DNA of 32,212 nt, from contig NZ_JABERD010000107.1 in the NCBI RefSeq assembly GCF_013044505.1, positions 1 through 32,212 on the forward strand, read 5' to 3'. Origin of the DNA: Streptomyces sp. S3(2020). GTDB lineage: Bacteria > Actinomycetota > Actinomycetes > Streptomycetales > Streptomycetaceae. Below are positions 7,574 to 15,118 of this stretch, one piece after another; within the stretch, counting starts at the first letter, position 1; every line of letters starts with the position of its first letter. A program made the position numbers and the translations under genes. Under the pieces are notes generated by a model. The model saw only the letters and a list, made by a program, of their open reading frames with translations, was not told where the DNA came from and made no database searches.

Positions 7574-8071
7574 GTGACCTCAACCCGAAGCGAAACCCGC
7601 CCCTTCAACGCCGCCGACCTGGGCACGCTCGTCGTCATGGCCTGGAGCGGCGATGCCCCCGACGGCCACATGCCCTACCTCCTCGCCTACACCCTCGGGG
7701 ACGCCGCGGCCGGACCGGAGGCCTCCACGGCCGCCGTCGAAGCGCTGCTGGAGAACAACGGCCTGCCCGTCGGCGGCGACCTCGTCGACGGCAACGCCCG
7801 CTCCAGCCTGCCGGTCAGCCTGCTCGTCGAGGCGGGTACGGCCGTCGTCAACATGCCCGGCTTCAACGCCCAGTGCACCCCGCCGGCCGAGTGGCTGGAG
7901 GCGGTGGCCGAACGAGGCTTCGCCTACTTCGTGTTCACCACCCGCCCGTGGCCCGAGGCCGAGCCGGGCAAGCCCATCGAGCCCGAGGCGCTGGCCGAGT
8001 TCGCCGGTGCCGACGACACCCTGAACGCGGCCGCGCACATCGTCCTCCCGGCCCGCAGCCTGCGCGGCTGA
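7574..8071 (+). CDS. DUF5949-like protein of unknown function
   Basis: A 165-residue soluble protein without a signal peptide, starting VTSTRSETRPFNAADLGTLV and containing DGHMPYLLAYTLGD and TPPAEWLEAVAERGFAYFVF. It resembles the actinobacterial family I know as DUF5949, which has no assigned function. The family name is from memory. GTG 7574 is chosen because the upstream part of the open frame runs through the previous gene and its terminator. The stop shares one base with the ATG of the VKOR gene (TGATG), indicating translational coupling. Confidence 0.7.
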   Translation: MTSTRSETRPFNAADLGTLVVMAWSGDAPDGHMPYLLAYTLGDAAAGPEASTAAVEALLENNGLPVGGDLVDGNARSSLPVSLLVEAGTAVVNMPGFNAQCTPPAEWLEAVAERGFAYFVFTTRPWPEAEPGKPIEPEALAEFAGADDTLNAAAHIVLPARSLRG

Positions 8072-8655
8072 TGACACGGACCGCGGGCGGCAGTCGCGCG
8101 TTCGCCGTACTGCTGGTGATCACGGGGGCCGCCGGACTGCTGGCCTCCTGGGTCATCACCATCGACAAGTTCAAGCTGCTGGAGGACCCGGACTTCACCC
8201 CGGGCTGCAGCCTGAACCCCGTGGTGTCCTGCGGCAGCGTCATGCAGAGCGACCAGGCCTCGGCCTTCGGGTTCCCCAACCCGATGCTGGGCCTGGTCGC
8301 CTACGGCATCGTCATCGGTGTGGGCATGAGCCTGCTGGCCGGCGCGCACTTCCCCGGCTGGTACTGGATCGCCTTCGACGCGGGCTGTCTCTTCGGCGTC
8401 GGATTCGTGTCCTGGCTGCAATTCGAGTCGCTGTACCGGATCAACGCCCTGTGTCTGTGGTGCTGTCTGGCGTGGGCCGCCACCATCCTCCTGTTCTGGT
8501 ACGTGACGTCGTTCGTCGTACGGAACCAATTCCTGCCCACGCCGGGCTGGTTGAGGTCCTTCTTCGGTGAATTCACCTGGGTCGTCGCGGTGTTGCACCT
8601 GGGGATCGTCGGAATGCTGATCCTGACCCGTTGGTGGGACTTCTGGACGAGCTGA
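8071..8655 (+). CDS. Vitamin K epoxide reductase (VKOR) family membrane protein
   Basis: A 194-residue integral membrane protein of the bacterial VKOR family. Such proteins oxidise a DsbA-like partner and pass electrons to menaquinone, so exported proteins gain disulfide bonds. Four to five hydrophobic helices are visible. The conserved loop cysteines are C46 and C54 (GCSLNPVVSCGS), and the active-site CxxC is C128-L-W-C131. No thioredoxin domain is fused, so a separate partner is needed. It is translationally coupled to the preceding gene. The nearby two-cysteine chaplins are plausible indirect clients. Confidence 0.9.
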   Translation: MTRTAGGSRAFAVLLVITGAAGLLASWVITIDKFKLLEDPDFTPGCSLNPVVSCGSVMQSDQASAFGFPNPMLGLVAYGIVIGVGMSLLAGAHFPGWYWIAFDAGCLFGVGFVSWLQFESLYRINALCLWCCLAWAATILLFWYVTSFVVRNQFLPTPGWLRSFFGEFTWVVAVLHLGIVGMLILTRWWDFWTS

Positions 8656-8772
8656 CAATTCAGCGGTCGTACTACTGCGGCAGTCGGGCGAATCTTGCAC
8701 TGGTGCCTGTTCCAGGATCGTTACGCGGTACGGACGTTGAGCCACTGAATCCGGAAAGGGACCGTACCTGAG

Positions 8773-9288
8773 ATGAAGTCGACCACCCGAGGAACCATTG
8801 CCGCCGTCATCACGGGCGTCGCGGCTGCGATGGGTGCCGCCGCGACCCCCGCCGCCGCGGTGGACACGGTCCCCGTCCCGGTGCCGCTGGACGGGATCGA
8901 GAAGTCCCTCAACGTGGAGCTGCCCAAGGTCGGCGGCGAGATCCCGCTGCCGATGCCCGGCGCGCCCGAGGGCCCGCAGTACGTCGAGGGGCGGCTCCTT
9001 CCCGAGCGGGTGATCCCGCAGCTGCCGGTCAGCGGTGGACTGCCCGGCGCGGGTCTGCGCGCACCCCTGCCGCACCTCCTCGGCGACGACTTCGACCACG
9101 TCGGCGTCGGCGCCCCCGCCTCCGACCTGCGCACGCTGGCCCCGGGCCTGACCCTGGACGCCCCGCTGACCGCGCCGAACGCCGACAACTTCGGCCTGCC
9201 GGAGCCGAAGCTGCCGCAGGTGGGCGTTCTCACGCCGGTCCTGCAGACCGTGCCGGCCGCGGACCTGGTGATGGGCCCCGGACTGTAG
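8773..9288 (+). CDS. Secreted Pro-rich protein of unknown function
   Basis: A 171-residue exported protein. The signal peptide ends at AAA near residue 29, followed directly by VDTVPVPVPLDGIEKSLNVE. The rest is rich in Pro, Leu, Gly and Val, with motifs such as ELPKVGGEIPLPMPG and EPKLPQVGVLTPVLQTVP, and has no cysteine or anchor. It shares the PVPVPL composition with the 243-residue protein at 6156. ATG 8773 has GGAAAGGGACC upstream. A terminator follows. Confidence 0.75.
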   Translation: MKSTTRGTIAAVITGVAAAMGAAATPAAAVDTVPVPVPLDGIEKSLNVELPKVGGEIPLPMPGAPEGPQYVEGRLLPERVIPQLPVSGGLPGAGLRAPLPHLLGDDFDHVGVGAPASDLRTLAPGLTLDAPLTAPNADNFGLPEPKLPQVGVLTPVLQTVPAADLVMGPGL

Positions 9289-9308
9289 GGCCGCCGTTCG
9301 CTCCCAGG

Positions 9309-9350
9309 AGCCCGCTCGGACCATCGGACGGTGACCGGGCGGGCTTCTTC
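9309..9350 (+). terminator. Intrinsic terminator
   Basis: AGCCCGCTCGG (9309-9319) pairs with CCGGGCGGGCT (9335-9345) with one G-U pair, followed by TCTTC. A smaller inner hairpin sits in the loop. Confidence 0.7.
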
Positions 9351-9394
9351 GCGGTTACCGCTACGGATCAACCGAACCGGACGAGGAGCACACG

Positions 9395-9865
9395 ATGGTC
9401 GTCAGTGTCGGCGGAGTGGCCGTGGGGGCGGTGGGCGCGGAGCCCGGGGTGGACAGCCAGGCCAGACCGGGCTCGGCCCGGGGCGGGCGGCGGGATGTGC
9501 TGCGGGGCCTGCTCGCCGGGGTCGGCGCCCTCGCGTTCGCCCCGCTCGTCGCGGCCTCCCGGCCGCCGCGCAAGGGGGACGACCCCGGCGCGCTCGGCTT
9601 CGAGGAGACGTACCGGGGCCGTCGTGTCCACGGCGTCAGGACCTCCGCGGGTCGCGCTTCCGGCGGCGCCCGGTGGTACGTCACCGTCGACGGCCGGCCC
9701 CTGCATCTGATGCGCCGGGCCGACGGCACCTGGCTGAGCATGGTCGACCACTACCGGTCCTACGACACACCTCTCGACGCGACCCGCGCCGCCGTCGACG
9801 AGCTGAGGCCGGGGCAGCAACTGCGCGAGACACACATGGGGGGACACCATGGCGTACATCCGTAA
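9395..9865 (+). CDS. melC1: Tyrosinase cofactor / copper chaperone MelC1
   Basis: A 156-residue MelC1 homologue. MelC1 loads copper into apo-tyrosinase and carries it out of the cell through the Tat pathway. A twin-arginine signal GRRDVLRGLLAGVGALAFAP lies at about residues 31-50. It is unusually far from the N-terminus, with about 30 extra residues upstream. The mature part has the family features GFEETYRGRRVHGV, YVTVDGRPLHLMR and HYRSYDTPLDATRAAVDEL. ATG 9395 has GAGGAG upstream. The gene overlaps melC2 by 17 bases. Confidence 0.92.
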   Translation: MVVSVGGVAVGAVGAEPGVDSQARPGSARGGRRDVLRGLLAGVGALAFAPLVAASRPPRKGDDPGALGFEETYRGRRVHGVRTSAGRASGGARWYVTVDGRPLHLMRRADGTWLSMVDHYRSYDTPLDATRAAVDELRPGQQLRETHMGGHHGVHP

Positions 9866-10715
9866 GGACGCGAGCACGCTCACGAACGCCGAGAAGCGGC
9901 GGTTCGTGAACGCGATGCTGGAGGTCAAACGGCGGGGAGAGTACGACGAGTTCGTACGGACGCACATCGACTTCTACGTCACCGACGGCGAGGGCGGACT
10001 CCGTGCGGCCCACATGACGCCGTCCTTCCTGCCCTGGCACCGGCGCTTCCTGCTGGACCTGGAGCGGGCGCTGCGCCGGGTGGACCCGTCGGTGACCGTG
10101 CCGTACTGGGACTGGACCAAGGACCGCGGCGCGAGCTCGGCGCCCTGGACCAAGGACCTGCTGGGCGGCACCGGACGGTCCTCGGACCGGCAGGTGATGA
10201 CCGGGCCGTTCGCCTACGCGGGCGGCAGCTGGACCATCAAGGAGGGCGTGACCGACGAGGAGTACCTCACCCGGGACCTCGGGCGCGTCCGCGATCCGAT
10301 CACGCTGCCCACCAAGGGCGAGCTGGAGTCGGCGCTCGACGACCCGGTCTACGACGTCCCGCCCTGGGACTCGACGGCCACGAAGGGGTTCCGCAACCGG
10401 CTGGAGGGGTGGGGGAGCGGGCGCGGACAGGTCGCCTGGCGCAACCACAACCGTGTGCACCGCTGGGTCGGCGGTGCCATGGTGGGCGGCGCGTCCGTCA
10501 ACGATCCGGTCTTCTGGATGCACCACGCCTTCGTCGACCTCCAGTGGTACCGCTGGCAGCGGCGCCACCAGGGCACCCGCTATCTGCCGGCGAAGCCGCC
10601 GGCCGTCGGGAGCGCCCAGTACCGGCGGATCGTCGCGCGGCACGAGAAGATGCCGCCGTGGGACGTGACGCCGGATTCGCTGGAGGACGTGAGCGCGATC
10701 TACCGGTACGCCTGA
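9849..10715 (+). CDS. melC2: Tyrosinase MelC2
   Basis: A 288-residue type-3 dinuclear copper monooxygenase that oxidises tyrosine to dopaquinone for melanin. CuA histidines are H39 (RTHIDFY), H55 and H64 (AAHMTPSFLPWHRRF). CuB histidines are H200 and H204 (RNHNRVH) and H226 (FWMHHAFVD). All six ligands are present. The WHRRFLLDLE and VPYWDW motifs are canonical. It is slightly longer than the roughly 273-residue classical MelC2. It starts inside the end of melC1, so the two are coupled, and MelC1 supplies its copper and export. Confidence 0.95.
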   Translation: MAYIRKDASTLTNAEKRRFVNAMLEVKRRGEYDEFVRTHIDFYVTDGEGGLRAAHMTPSFLPWHRRFLLDLERALRRVDPSVTVPYWDWTKDRGASSAPWTKDLLGGTGRSSDRQVMTGPFAYAGGSWTIKEGVTDEEYLTRDLGRVRDPITLPTKGELESALDDPVYDVPPWDSTATKGFRNRLEGWGSGRGQVAWRNHNRVHRWVGGAMVGGASVNDPVFWMHHAFVDLQWYRWQRRHQGTRYLPAKPPAVGSAQYRRIVARHEKMPPWDVTPDSLEDVSAIYRYA

Positions 10716-10746
10716 CCCGGTCGTGGACGACGAGGCGGGCACGCGG

Positions 10747-10785
10747 AAGGGCCCCGGCGCTCGGAGTGCCGGGGCCCTTTCGGGT
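10747..10785. terminator. Bidirectional terminator between melC2 and the chaplin
   Basis: A 15-bp stem with one G-U pair (10747-10761 with 10765-10779) and a CGG loop is bounded by AAGGG on the left and CCCTTT on the right. It sits between two convergent genes. Confidence 0.8.
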
Positions 10786-10795
10786 TGACCGAGCG

Positions 10796-11077
10796 TCAGC
10801 TGCCGTAGCCGTAGGCGCTCTTGTCGTCCGGGCCGTCGCTGACGTTGGCGCACGAGTTGCCGAAGGCCGGGTTCAGCAGGCCGACCAGGTTCGCGGTGAC
10901 GCCGCACACGTTGACCGGGACGTGGACCGGGACCTGGACGACATTGCCGGACCCGACGCCGGGCGAGTGGGCGGCCTCACCCTGGGCGCCCGCGTCCGCC
11001 ATGGCCATACCGGCGCTGCCGAGCGCCACGGCGCCGGCGCCGAGGGCGACTCCGGCAGCCTTCGCGATGCGAGACAT
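10796..11077 (-). CDS. chpG: Short chaplin with a hydrophilic C-terminal tail
   Basis: A 93-residue chaplin. The signal peptide MSRIAKAAGVALGAGAVALG ends near MADA. A single chaplin domain follows, with SPGVGSGNVVQVPVHVPVNV, then CGVTANLVGLLNPAFGNSC, and cysteines C58 and C76. The domain is followed by about 17 extra residues, ANVSDGPDDKSAYGYGS, absent from the chaplin at 5676. ATG 11077 has AAGGAG eight bases upstream; the open frame extends further but without coding character. A sigma-BldN-like promoter lies upstream. The symbol follows its position beside melC2, as I recall for S. coelicolor. Confidence 0.9.
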   Translation of the reverse strand: MSRIAKAAGVALGAGAVALGSAGMAMADAGAQGEAAHSPGVGSGNVVQVPVHVPVNVCGVTANLVGLLNPAFGNSCANVSDGPDDKSAYGYGS

Positions 11078-11136
11078 CACGTTCTCCTTAGTGAATCGGT
11101 GAGCACGACAGCAGGACTCGCCGCCGCACTTCCCGT

Positions 11137-11164
11137 TCAACGCCGCCACCCACGGCTGGTAACG
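11137..11164 (-). promoter_or_regulatory. Sigma-BldN-like promoter of the second chaplin
   Basis: On the minus strand GCCGTTAC (its CGTTAC at 11159-11164) is followed after exactly 16 bases by CGTTGA (11137-11142). Against the pattern I recall (GNCGTAAC-N16-CGTTGA) only one base of the -35 differs. Confidence 0.65.
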
Positions 11165-11262
11165 GCGATCATGTGCGGATCACCCTTTTTGAAGAACGGG
11201 AGCCGACCGGCACCGCGGGGAAGGCGCCGGGGGGAAAGCACCGGGGGGACGGGAAAAATCCC

Positions 11263-11293
11263 TTGGCTCCGGGCGAGAGCCCTCAACTAGCCT
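11263..11293 (+). promoter_or_regulatory. Candidate promoter giving a leaderless transcript
   Basis: TTGGCT (11263-11268) and TAGCCT (11288-11293) lie 19 bases apart. The -10 ends six bases before ATG 11300, placing the expected start of transcription at the start codon, and no Shine-Dalgarno sequence is visible. Confidence 0.35.
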
Positions 11294-11299
11294 CCCGGC

Positions 11300-11845
11300 A
11301 TGGCTACCGACCGACTCATGCGTCTGTTCACCGACGAGACCCGGGTGCGCGCCTTCGCGGCGGTGGCCCTGGGCGCGGAGACCTCGGAGGAGGTCGCGCG
11401 GGCGGCCGGGCTGTCCGCCAAGGAGGCCGCCCTGGCGCTGCTGAAGCTGCGGGAGCAGGGCGTGGTGACCTCCGGGGACGGCGCCGAACTGCGCGTCGCC
11501 CACGAAGTGTTCCGGGAGGCCGCGCGTGTGGAGCGGACGGAGCCGGCCTCCGAGGACCCCGCCTCCGAGGACCCCGGCTCCCGGGACGAGCGCACCTTGC
11601 GGACCTTCGTCCGTGAAGGGCGGCTGGTCCGGCTGCCCGCGCAGTGGACCCGTAAGAAGCTCGTCCTGCGGTACATCGCCGAACAGACCTTCGAGCCGGG
11701 CGTCGAGTACCCCGAACGGGCCGTCGACGAGAAGCTGCGGGGCTGGTGCGAGGAGGGCGACGTCGATCATGTGACGCTCCGGCGGCATCTGGTGGACCTG
11801 CGCCATCTGCACCGGAGCGAGGGGATCTACCGACGGGCCGCCTGA
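11300..11845 (+). CDS. HTH and DUF2087 domain protein
   Basis: A 181-residue cytoplasmic protein, probably a transcriptional regulator. Residues 1-75 form an ArsR-like winged helix (TSEEVARAAGLSAKEAALAL followed by LKLREQGVV). After an acidic repeat linker (EDPASEDPGS), residues 97-181 match DUF2087: FVREGRLVRLPAQWTRKKLV, VEYPERAVDEKL, VDHVTLRRHLVDLRHLHRS and GIYRRAA. The stop is only four bases from the stop of the convergent dehydrogenase gene, with no terminator between them. The target is unknown. Confidence 0.8.
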   Translation: MATDRLMRLFTDETRVRAFAAVALGAETSEEVARAAGLSAKEAALALLKLREQGVVTSGDGAELRVAHEVFREAARVERTEPASEDPASEDPGSRDERTLRTFVREGRLVRLPAQWTRKKLVLRYIAEQTFEPGVEYPERAVDEKLRGWCEEGDVDHVTLRRHLVDLRHLHRSEGIYRRAA

Positions 11846-11849
11846 GCCT

Positions 11850-12809
11850 TCAGGGCAGCTGCCGTACGGGTGAACCCGCCAGGTAGGCCCGGATGTTCTC
11901 GACGGCCTGGCCGTAGTACGTCCGGTAGTTGGCCTGCGACACATAGCCCAGGTGCGGTGTGGCCAGCAGGCGGGGGGCCGTGCGCATCGGATGGTCGGCG
12001 GGCAGGGGCTCGACGTCGAAGACGTCCACGCCGGCTCCGGCGACACGGCCCGCGTGGAGTGCGGCGAGGAGGGCGTCCTGGTCGACGATCGCCGCGCGGG
12101 AGGTGTTGACGAGGTACGCCGTCGGCTTGAGGAGGGCGAGTTCGGCGGGGCCGAGCAGCGCGCGGGTGCGGTCGCTCAGGGCGAGGTGGACGGAGACGAA
12201 GTCGCTGTCGCGCAGGAGGTCCTCTTTGGAGGGGACGAGTTCGACGCCCACCTCGTCGGCGTACTCCTTGGTGAGGTTCTGGCTCCACGCGCTGACGTGC
12301 ATGCCGAACGCGAGACCGATCCGCGCCACCCGGCTGCCGATCTTGCCGAGCCCGAGAAGACCGAGCCGGCGGCCGTGCAGGTCGGCGCCGACCGTGGACT
12401 GCCAAGGGCCGCCCGAACGCAGGGTGTTGCTCTCCTCGACGATCCCGCGGGCCAGGCCGAGGAGCAGCGCCCAGGTCAGTTCGACGGGCGGGGTGGAGGA
12501 GCTGGCCGTGCCGCACACGGTGACGCCGTGCGCCTCGGCGGCGGCGTAGTCGATGACGCTGTTGCGCATACCGGAGGCGACGAGCAGCTTCAGCCGGGGC
12601 AGACGGGCGATGAGGGAGCCCGGGAAGGGCACCCGCTCCCGCAGGGTGACCACGATGTCGAACCCGGCGAGCGCCTCCGCGAGCGCGTCCTCGTCGTCGA
12701 GGTGGGTGTCGAAGCCGACGACCTCGACGTCGTCCGCGACCGGTGACCAGTCGGCGACCTCGGTCGCCACCCGCTGGAAGTCGTCGAGCACAGCACAACG
12801 CAAGCGCAA
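11850..12809 (-). CDS. D-2-hydroxyacid dehydrogenase
   Basis: A 319-residue NAD-dependent D-isomer-specific 2-hydroxyacid dehydrogenase (D-lactate / phosphoglycerate dehydrogenase superfamily). The Rossmann motif is GLLGLGKIGSRVARIGLAFG. The catalytic Arg lies in the ASGMRNSVIDY region, the Glu is in GAGVDVFDVEPLP, and the His is in ATPHLGYVS. NTSRAAIVDQDAL is typical of the family. I chose TTG 12809 with AGAGGACC upstream. The frame stays open to an ATG at 12851, but that stretch is a tandem repeat encoding Lys/Arg-rich sequence. Substrate not predictable. Confidence 0.88.
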   Translation of the reverse strand: MRLRCAVLDDFQRVATEVADWSPVADDVEVVGFDTHLDDEDALAEALAGFDIVVTLRERVPFPGSLIARLPRLKLLVASGMRNSVIDYAAAEAHGVTVCGTASSSTPPVELTWALLLGLARGIVEESNTLRSGGPWQSTVGADLHGRRLGLLGLGKIGSRVARIGLAFGMHVSAWSQNLTKEYADEVGVELVPSKEDLLRDSDFVSVHLALSDRTRALLGPAELALLKPTAYLVNTSRAAIVDQDALLAALHAGRVAGAGVDVFDVEPLPADHPMRTAPRLLATPHLGYVSQANYRTYYGQAVENIRAYLAGSPVRQLP

Positions 12810-12823
12810 CGTCGGTCCTCTCG

Positions 12824-12847
12824 CTGTCCTTCTGTCCTTCTGTCCTT
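12824..12847. repeat. Three 8-bp tandem repeats (ctgtcctt)
   Basis: The 8-base unit ctgtcctt repeats three times in the leader of the dehydrogenase gene, giving AAGGACAG units on the coding strand. The AGGA in each could mimic ribosome binding sites. Confidence 0.8.
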
Positions 12848-13077
12848 GCACGGTCCTTCATGGCCGAGAAGATCGACTGTACGCCGCGTACGGCAAGGGG
12901 ATTCGGCTGCCCAGGGAAGAGGGCACGCGATTCCGGAGCCGGGGATGAAAGCGCTCCACCCGGCTGAAGACGCACAAAAGGTCGGGGGTATTTTCGGGCG
13001 ACTTCCGGACCCCGGACAGCGGGTCCCGGGGGAGGGGCGGCGCGCTGCCGTGCGCGGCCGGACACGCTCCGGCCAAC

Positions 13078-13101
13078 AAAAAAGCCCTCCCGGAGGAGAG
13101 C
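13078..13101 (-). terminator. Terminator of the tRNA-Arg gene
   Basis: On the minus strand GCTCTCC and GGAGGGC form a 7-bp stem (13084-13101, one G-T pair) followed by TTTTTT (13083-13078). It lies 13 bases beyond the tRNA 3' end. Confidence 0.8.
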
Positions 13102-13113
13102 GAGAAAAAAAGG

Positions 13114-13186
13114 CGCCCCCGGCAGGACTCGAACCTGCGGCCAAGCGCTTAGAAGGCGCCTGCTCTATCCACTGAGCTACGGGGGC
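13114..13186 (-). tRNA. tRNA-Arg (anticodon TCT)
   Basis: A complete 73-base cloverleaf on the minus strand. The acceptor stem is GCCCCCG with CGGGGGC, the D arm is GCTC/GAGC, the anticodon stem GGCGC/GCGCT encloses loop CTTCTAA (anticodon TCT), the variable loop is TGGCC, and the T arm is GCAGG-TTCGAGT-CCTGC. The discriminator is G and CCA is not encoded. The mobile element in this window does not use this tRNA as its attachment site. Confidence 0.97.
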
Positions 13187-13507
13187 CGGTGTGGTGGCCT
13201 CGTGCGTGGTGCCCGGGTGTGGGCTGATCCGTGACGTTGCCGGGGACAAGGATAGGGCTCCCGGATCCTTGTCCCTGCTGCTTCGCCTCCGTGGCTCAAT
13301 GTGGAGGTTCAGTGAAGCGGTCCTGATAATCGCAGGCAGGTACGAATCGTGCATCGCTTTTGGCGTCTCACGCCCCGGGTGTTGTGCACTCGTTATGCCT
13401 GGACTGTGCCGTTGTCCCAGTCGTCCCTTCCGTCCCCTTGTGTTCTATCGGCGCGCAGACATGCTCATATGCTTCAGAAATCCCCTAAAATTGGGCATTC
13501 TTCGCAT
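13187..13507. other. Gene-free region between tRNA-Arg and dynA
   Basis: The stretch must hold the divergent promoters of the tRNA and dynA. It contains a perfect 11-bp inverted repeat, gggacaaggat (13243-13253) with atccttgtccc (13265-13275), with an 11-base loop. AT-rich sequence near the dynA start includes TAAAAT (13486-13491), a possible -10 without a convincing -35. I see no gene; a small plus-strand ORF here lacks coding character. Confidence 0.6.
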
Positions 13508-15115
13508 GTGGTGACCTTGGACGTACGGCCTCAGCTGCTCGACGCACTCTCCGCCCTGCGCGACCGTGTCGCCGCCGCACGCTTCCCGCTGCCCCTTGCG
13601 GGGGCTCCACGCGCGCGTGCCAACCGCGACGAACTGCTCGCCCAGCTCGACGACTACCTGGTGCCCCGGTTGAGGGAACCCGAAGCGCCCTTGCTGGCCG
13701 TCGTGGGGGGTTCCACGGGCGCCGGCAAGTCGACCCTCGTCAACTCCCTTGTGGGCAGACGGGTCAGCGAGGCGGGCGTACTGCGGCCGACCACGCGGAC
13801 GCCCGTGCTGGTGTGCCATCCGGAGGACCATCACTGGTTCAGCGGAATGCGCGTACTGCCCGACCTCACCCGCGTGTGGGTGCCGCACCAGGACGTCAGC
13901 GACGAACTCCTGCTGCCTGGCGAGGATCCCGCGCGCGTGCTGCGCGTCGAGACCGCCGACACCCTCCCGCCCGGCCTCGCCCTCCTCGACGCACCCGACA
14001 TCGACTCCCTCGTCGCCGGCAACCGCACCCAGGCCGCCGAACTCATCTGCGCGGCCGACATCTGGGTCATGGTCACCACGGCGGCCCGGTACGCCGACGC
14101 CGTCCCCTGGCATCTGCTGCGCACCGCCAAGGAGTACGACGCCACCCTCGTGACCGTCCTCGACCGGGTGCCGCACCAGGTCGTCTCCGAGGTCTCCCGG
14201 CAGTACGGGGCGCTCCTCACCAAGGCCGGACTCGGCGAGGTACCGCGCTTCACCGTGCCCGAACTCCCCGAGTCGGCATGGGGCGGCGGGCTGCTGCCGG
14301 CCACCGCCGTCGCACCGCTCAGGACCTGGCTCGTCCACCAGGCCCAGGACCCGGCCGCCCGCCGGCACACCCTGGCCCGTACCGCCCACGGCGTCCTCGA
14401 CTCGCTCAGGACCCGGATGCCCGAGCTGGCCGGCGCCGCCGCCGCCCAGTACGCGGCCGCCCTGCGGCTCACCGCCGCCGTCGACGGGGCCTACGACAGC
14501 GAGCACACGCGCGTGCGGGGACGGCTCCAGGCGGGCGCCGTACTCGCCGGGGACGCGCTCAAGCGGTGGCGTGCCTTCCCGCTCGACTGCTCCGCCGGCG
14601 AACTCCTCGACGCGCTCGTGGAGAGCCTCGCCGCGCTCCTGCTGTGCGCCGTCAGCGCCGCCGACGAACGCGTCGACGAGGCCTGGCGGCGCGAACCGGC
14701 GTCGGACGCCCCCGAGCTGACCGGCCGGGACCCGGCCCTGGAGAGCGCCGAACACCGGATCGGGATGGCCGTACGACGGTGGCGGCGCGAGCTGGAGGAG
14801 TTCGCCGAGGAGGAGGTGCGCGACCTCGACCGCAGTGTCGCGCCCGACCCCGAGGTGATCGCCGCGCTCGTCGCCACCGCGCTCCTCGGCGGCCGCCGGG
14901 CGCGCTCCGCGGGTGAGGGGCTCGCCGAGCGGATCGGGGCGCACGGCGCGCTCAGGCTGCGCGACCGGGGCGGGCGGCTGCTCGCCGAGCACCTCGACCG
15001 GGTCGTCCACACCGAACGCGAGCGCCGCCTCGCGCCGCTCGACGCCCTCGACGTACACCCCGAACCCCAGGCCGAACTCATCGCCGCGCTGTCCGTACTG
15101 CAGAAGGAGAGGTGA
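13508..15115 (+). CDS. dynA: Dynamin-like GTPase DynA
   Basis: A 535-residue bacterial dynamin-like GTPase. In S. venezuelae, DynA and DynB stabilise Z-rings during sporulation septation. The G1/P-loop is GGSTGAGKSTLVNSLVG (about residues 67-83) and a G2-like RPTTRTP follows. G3 reads LLDAPDID instead of DxxG, and G4-like sequence is TVLDRVP. The C-terminal part is helical and charged, with no transmembrane segment. I chose GTG 13508 (13511 is also GTG) because the upstream frame to 13349 has noncoding character. No ribosome binding site is obvious, so a leaderless or weakly led start is possible. The stop is three bases before dynB. The name rests on family, order and the membrane-less/membrane pair. 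Confidence 0.8.
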   Translation: MVTLDVRPQLLDALSALRDRVAAARFPLPLAGAPRARANRDELLAQLDDYLVPRLREPEAPLLAVVGGSTGAGKSTLVNSLVGRRVSEAGVLRPTTRTPVLVCHPEDHHWFSGMRVLPDLTRVWVPHQDVSDELLLPGEDPARVLRVETADTLPPGLALLDAPDIDSLVAGNRTQAAELICAADIWVMVTTAARYADAVPWHLLRTAKEYDATLVTVLDRVPHQVVSEVSRQYGALLTKAGLGEVPRFTVPELPESAWGGGLLPATAVAPLRTWLVHQAQDPAARRHTLARTAHGVLDSLRTRMPELAGAAAAQYAAALRLTAAVDGAYDSEHTRVRGRLQAGAVLAGDALKRWRAFPLDCSAGELLDALVESLAALLLCAVSAADERVDEAWRREPASDAPELTGRDPALESAEHRIGMAVRRWRRELEEFAEEEVRDLDRSVAPDPEVIAALVATALLGGRRARSAGEGLAERIGAHGALRLRDRGGRLLAEHLDRVVHTERERRLAPLDALDVHPEPQAELIAALSVLQKER

Positions 15116-15118
15116 CCG

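Noticed and set aside
11850..12851. ATG 12851 as the start of the dehydrogenase
   Set aside because: It would add 14 residues encoded by a tandem repeat; TTG 12809 has a better placed ribosome binding sequence and gives the normal family N-terminus.
13114..13186. tRNA-Arg as the attachment site of the element
   Set aside because: No part of the tRNA is repeated at either end; the true repeat is the 33 bp in the ettA start, 6 kb away.
13349..13507. Upstream extension of DynA to ATG 13349
   Set aside because: The added 53 residues have noncoding base composition and do not resemble the family N-terminus.
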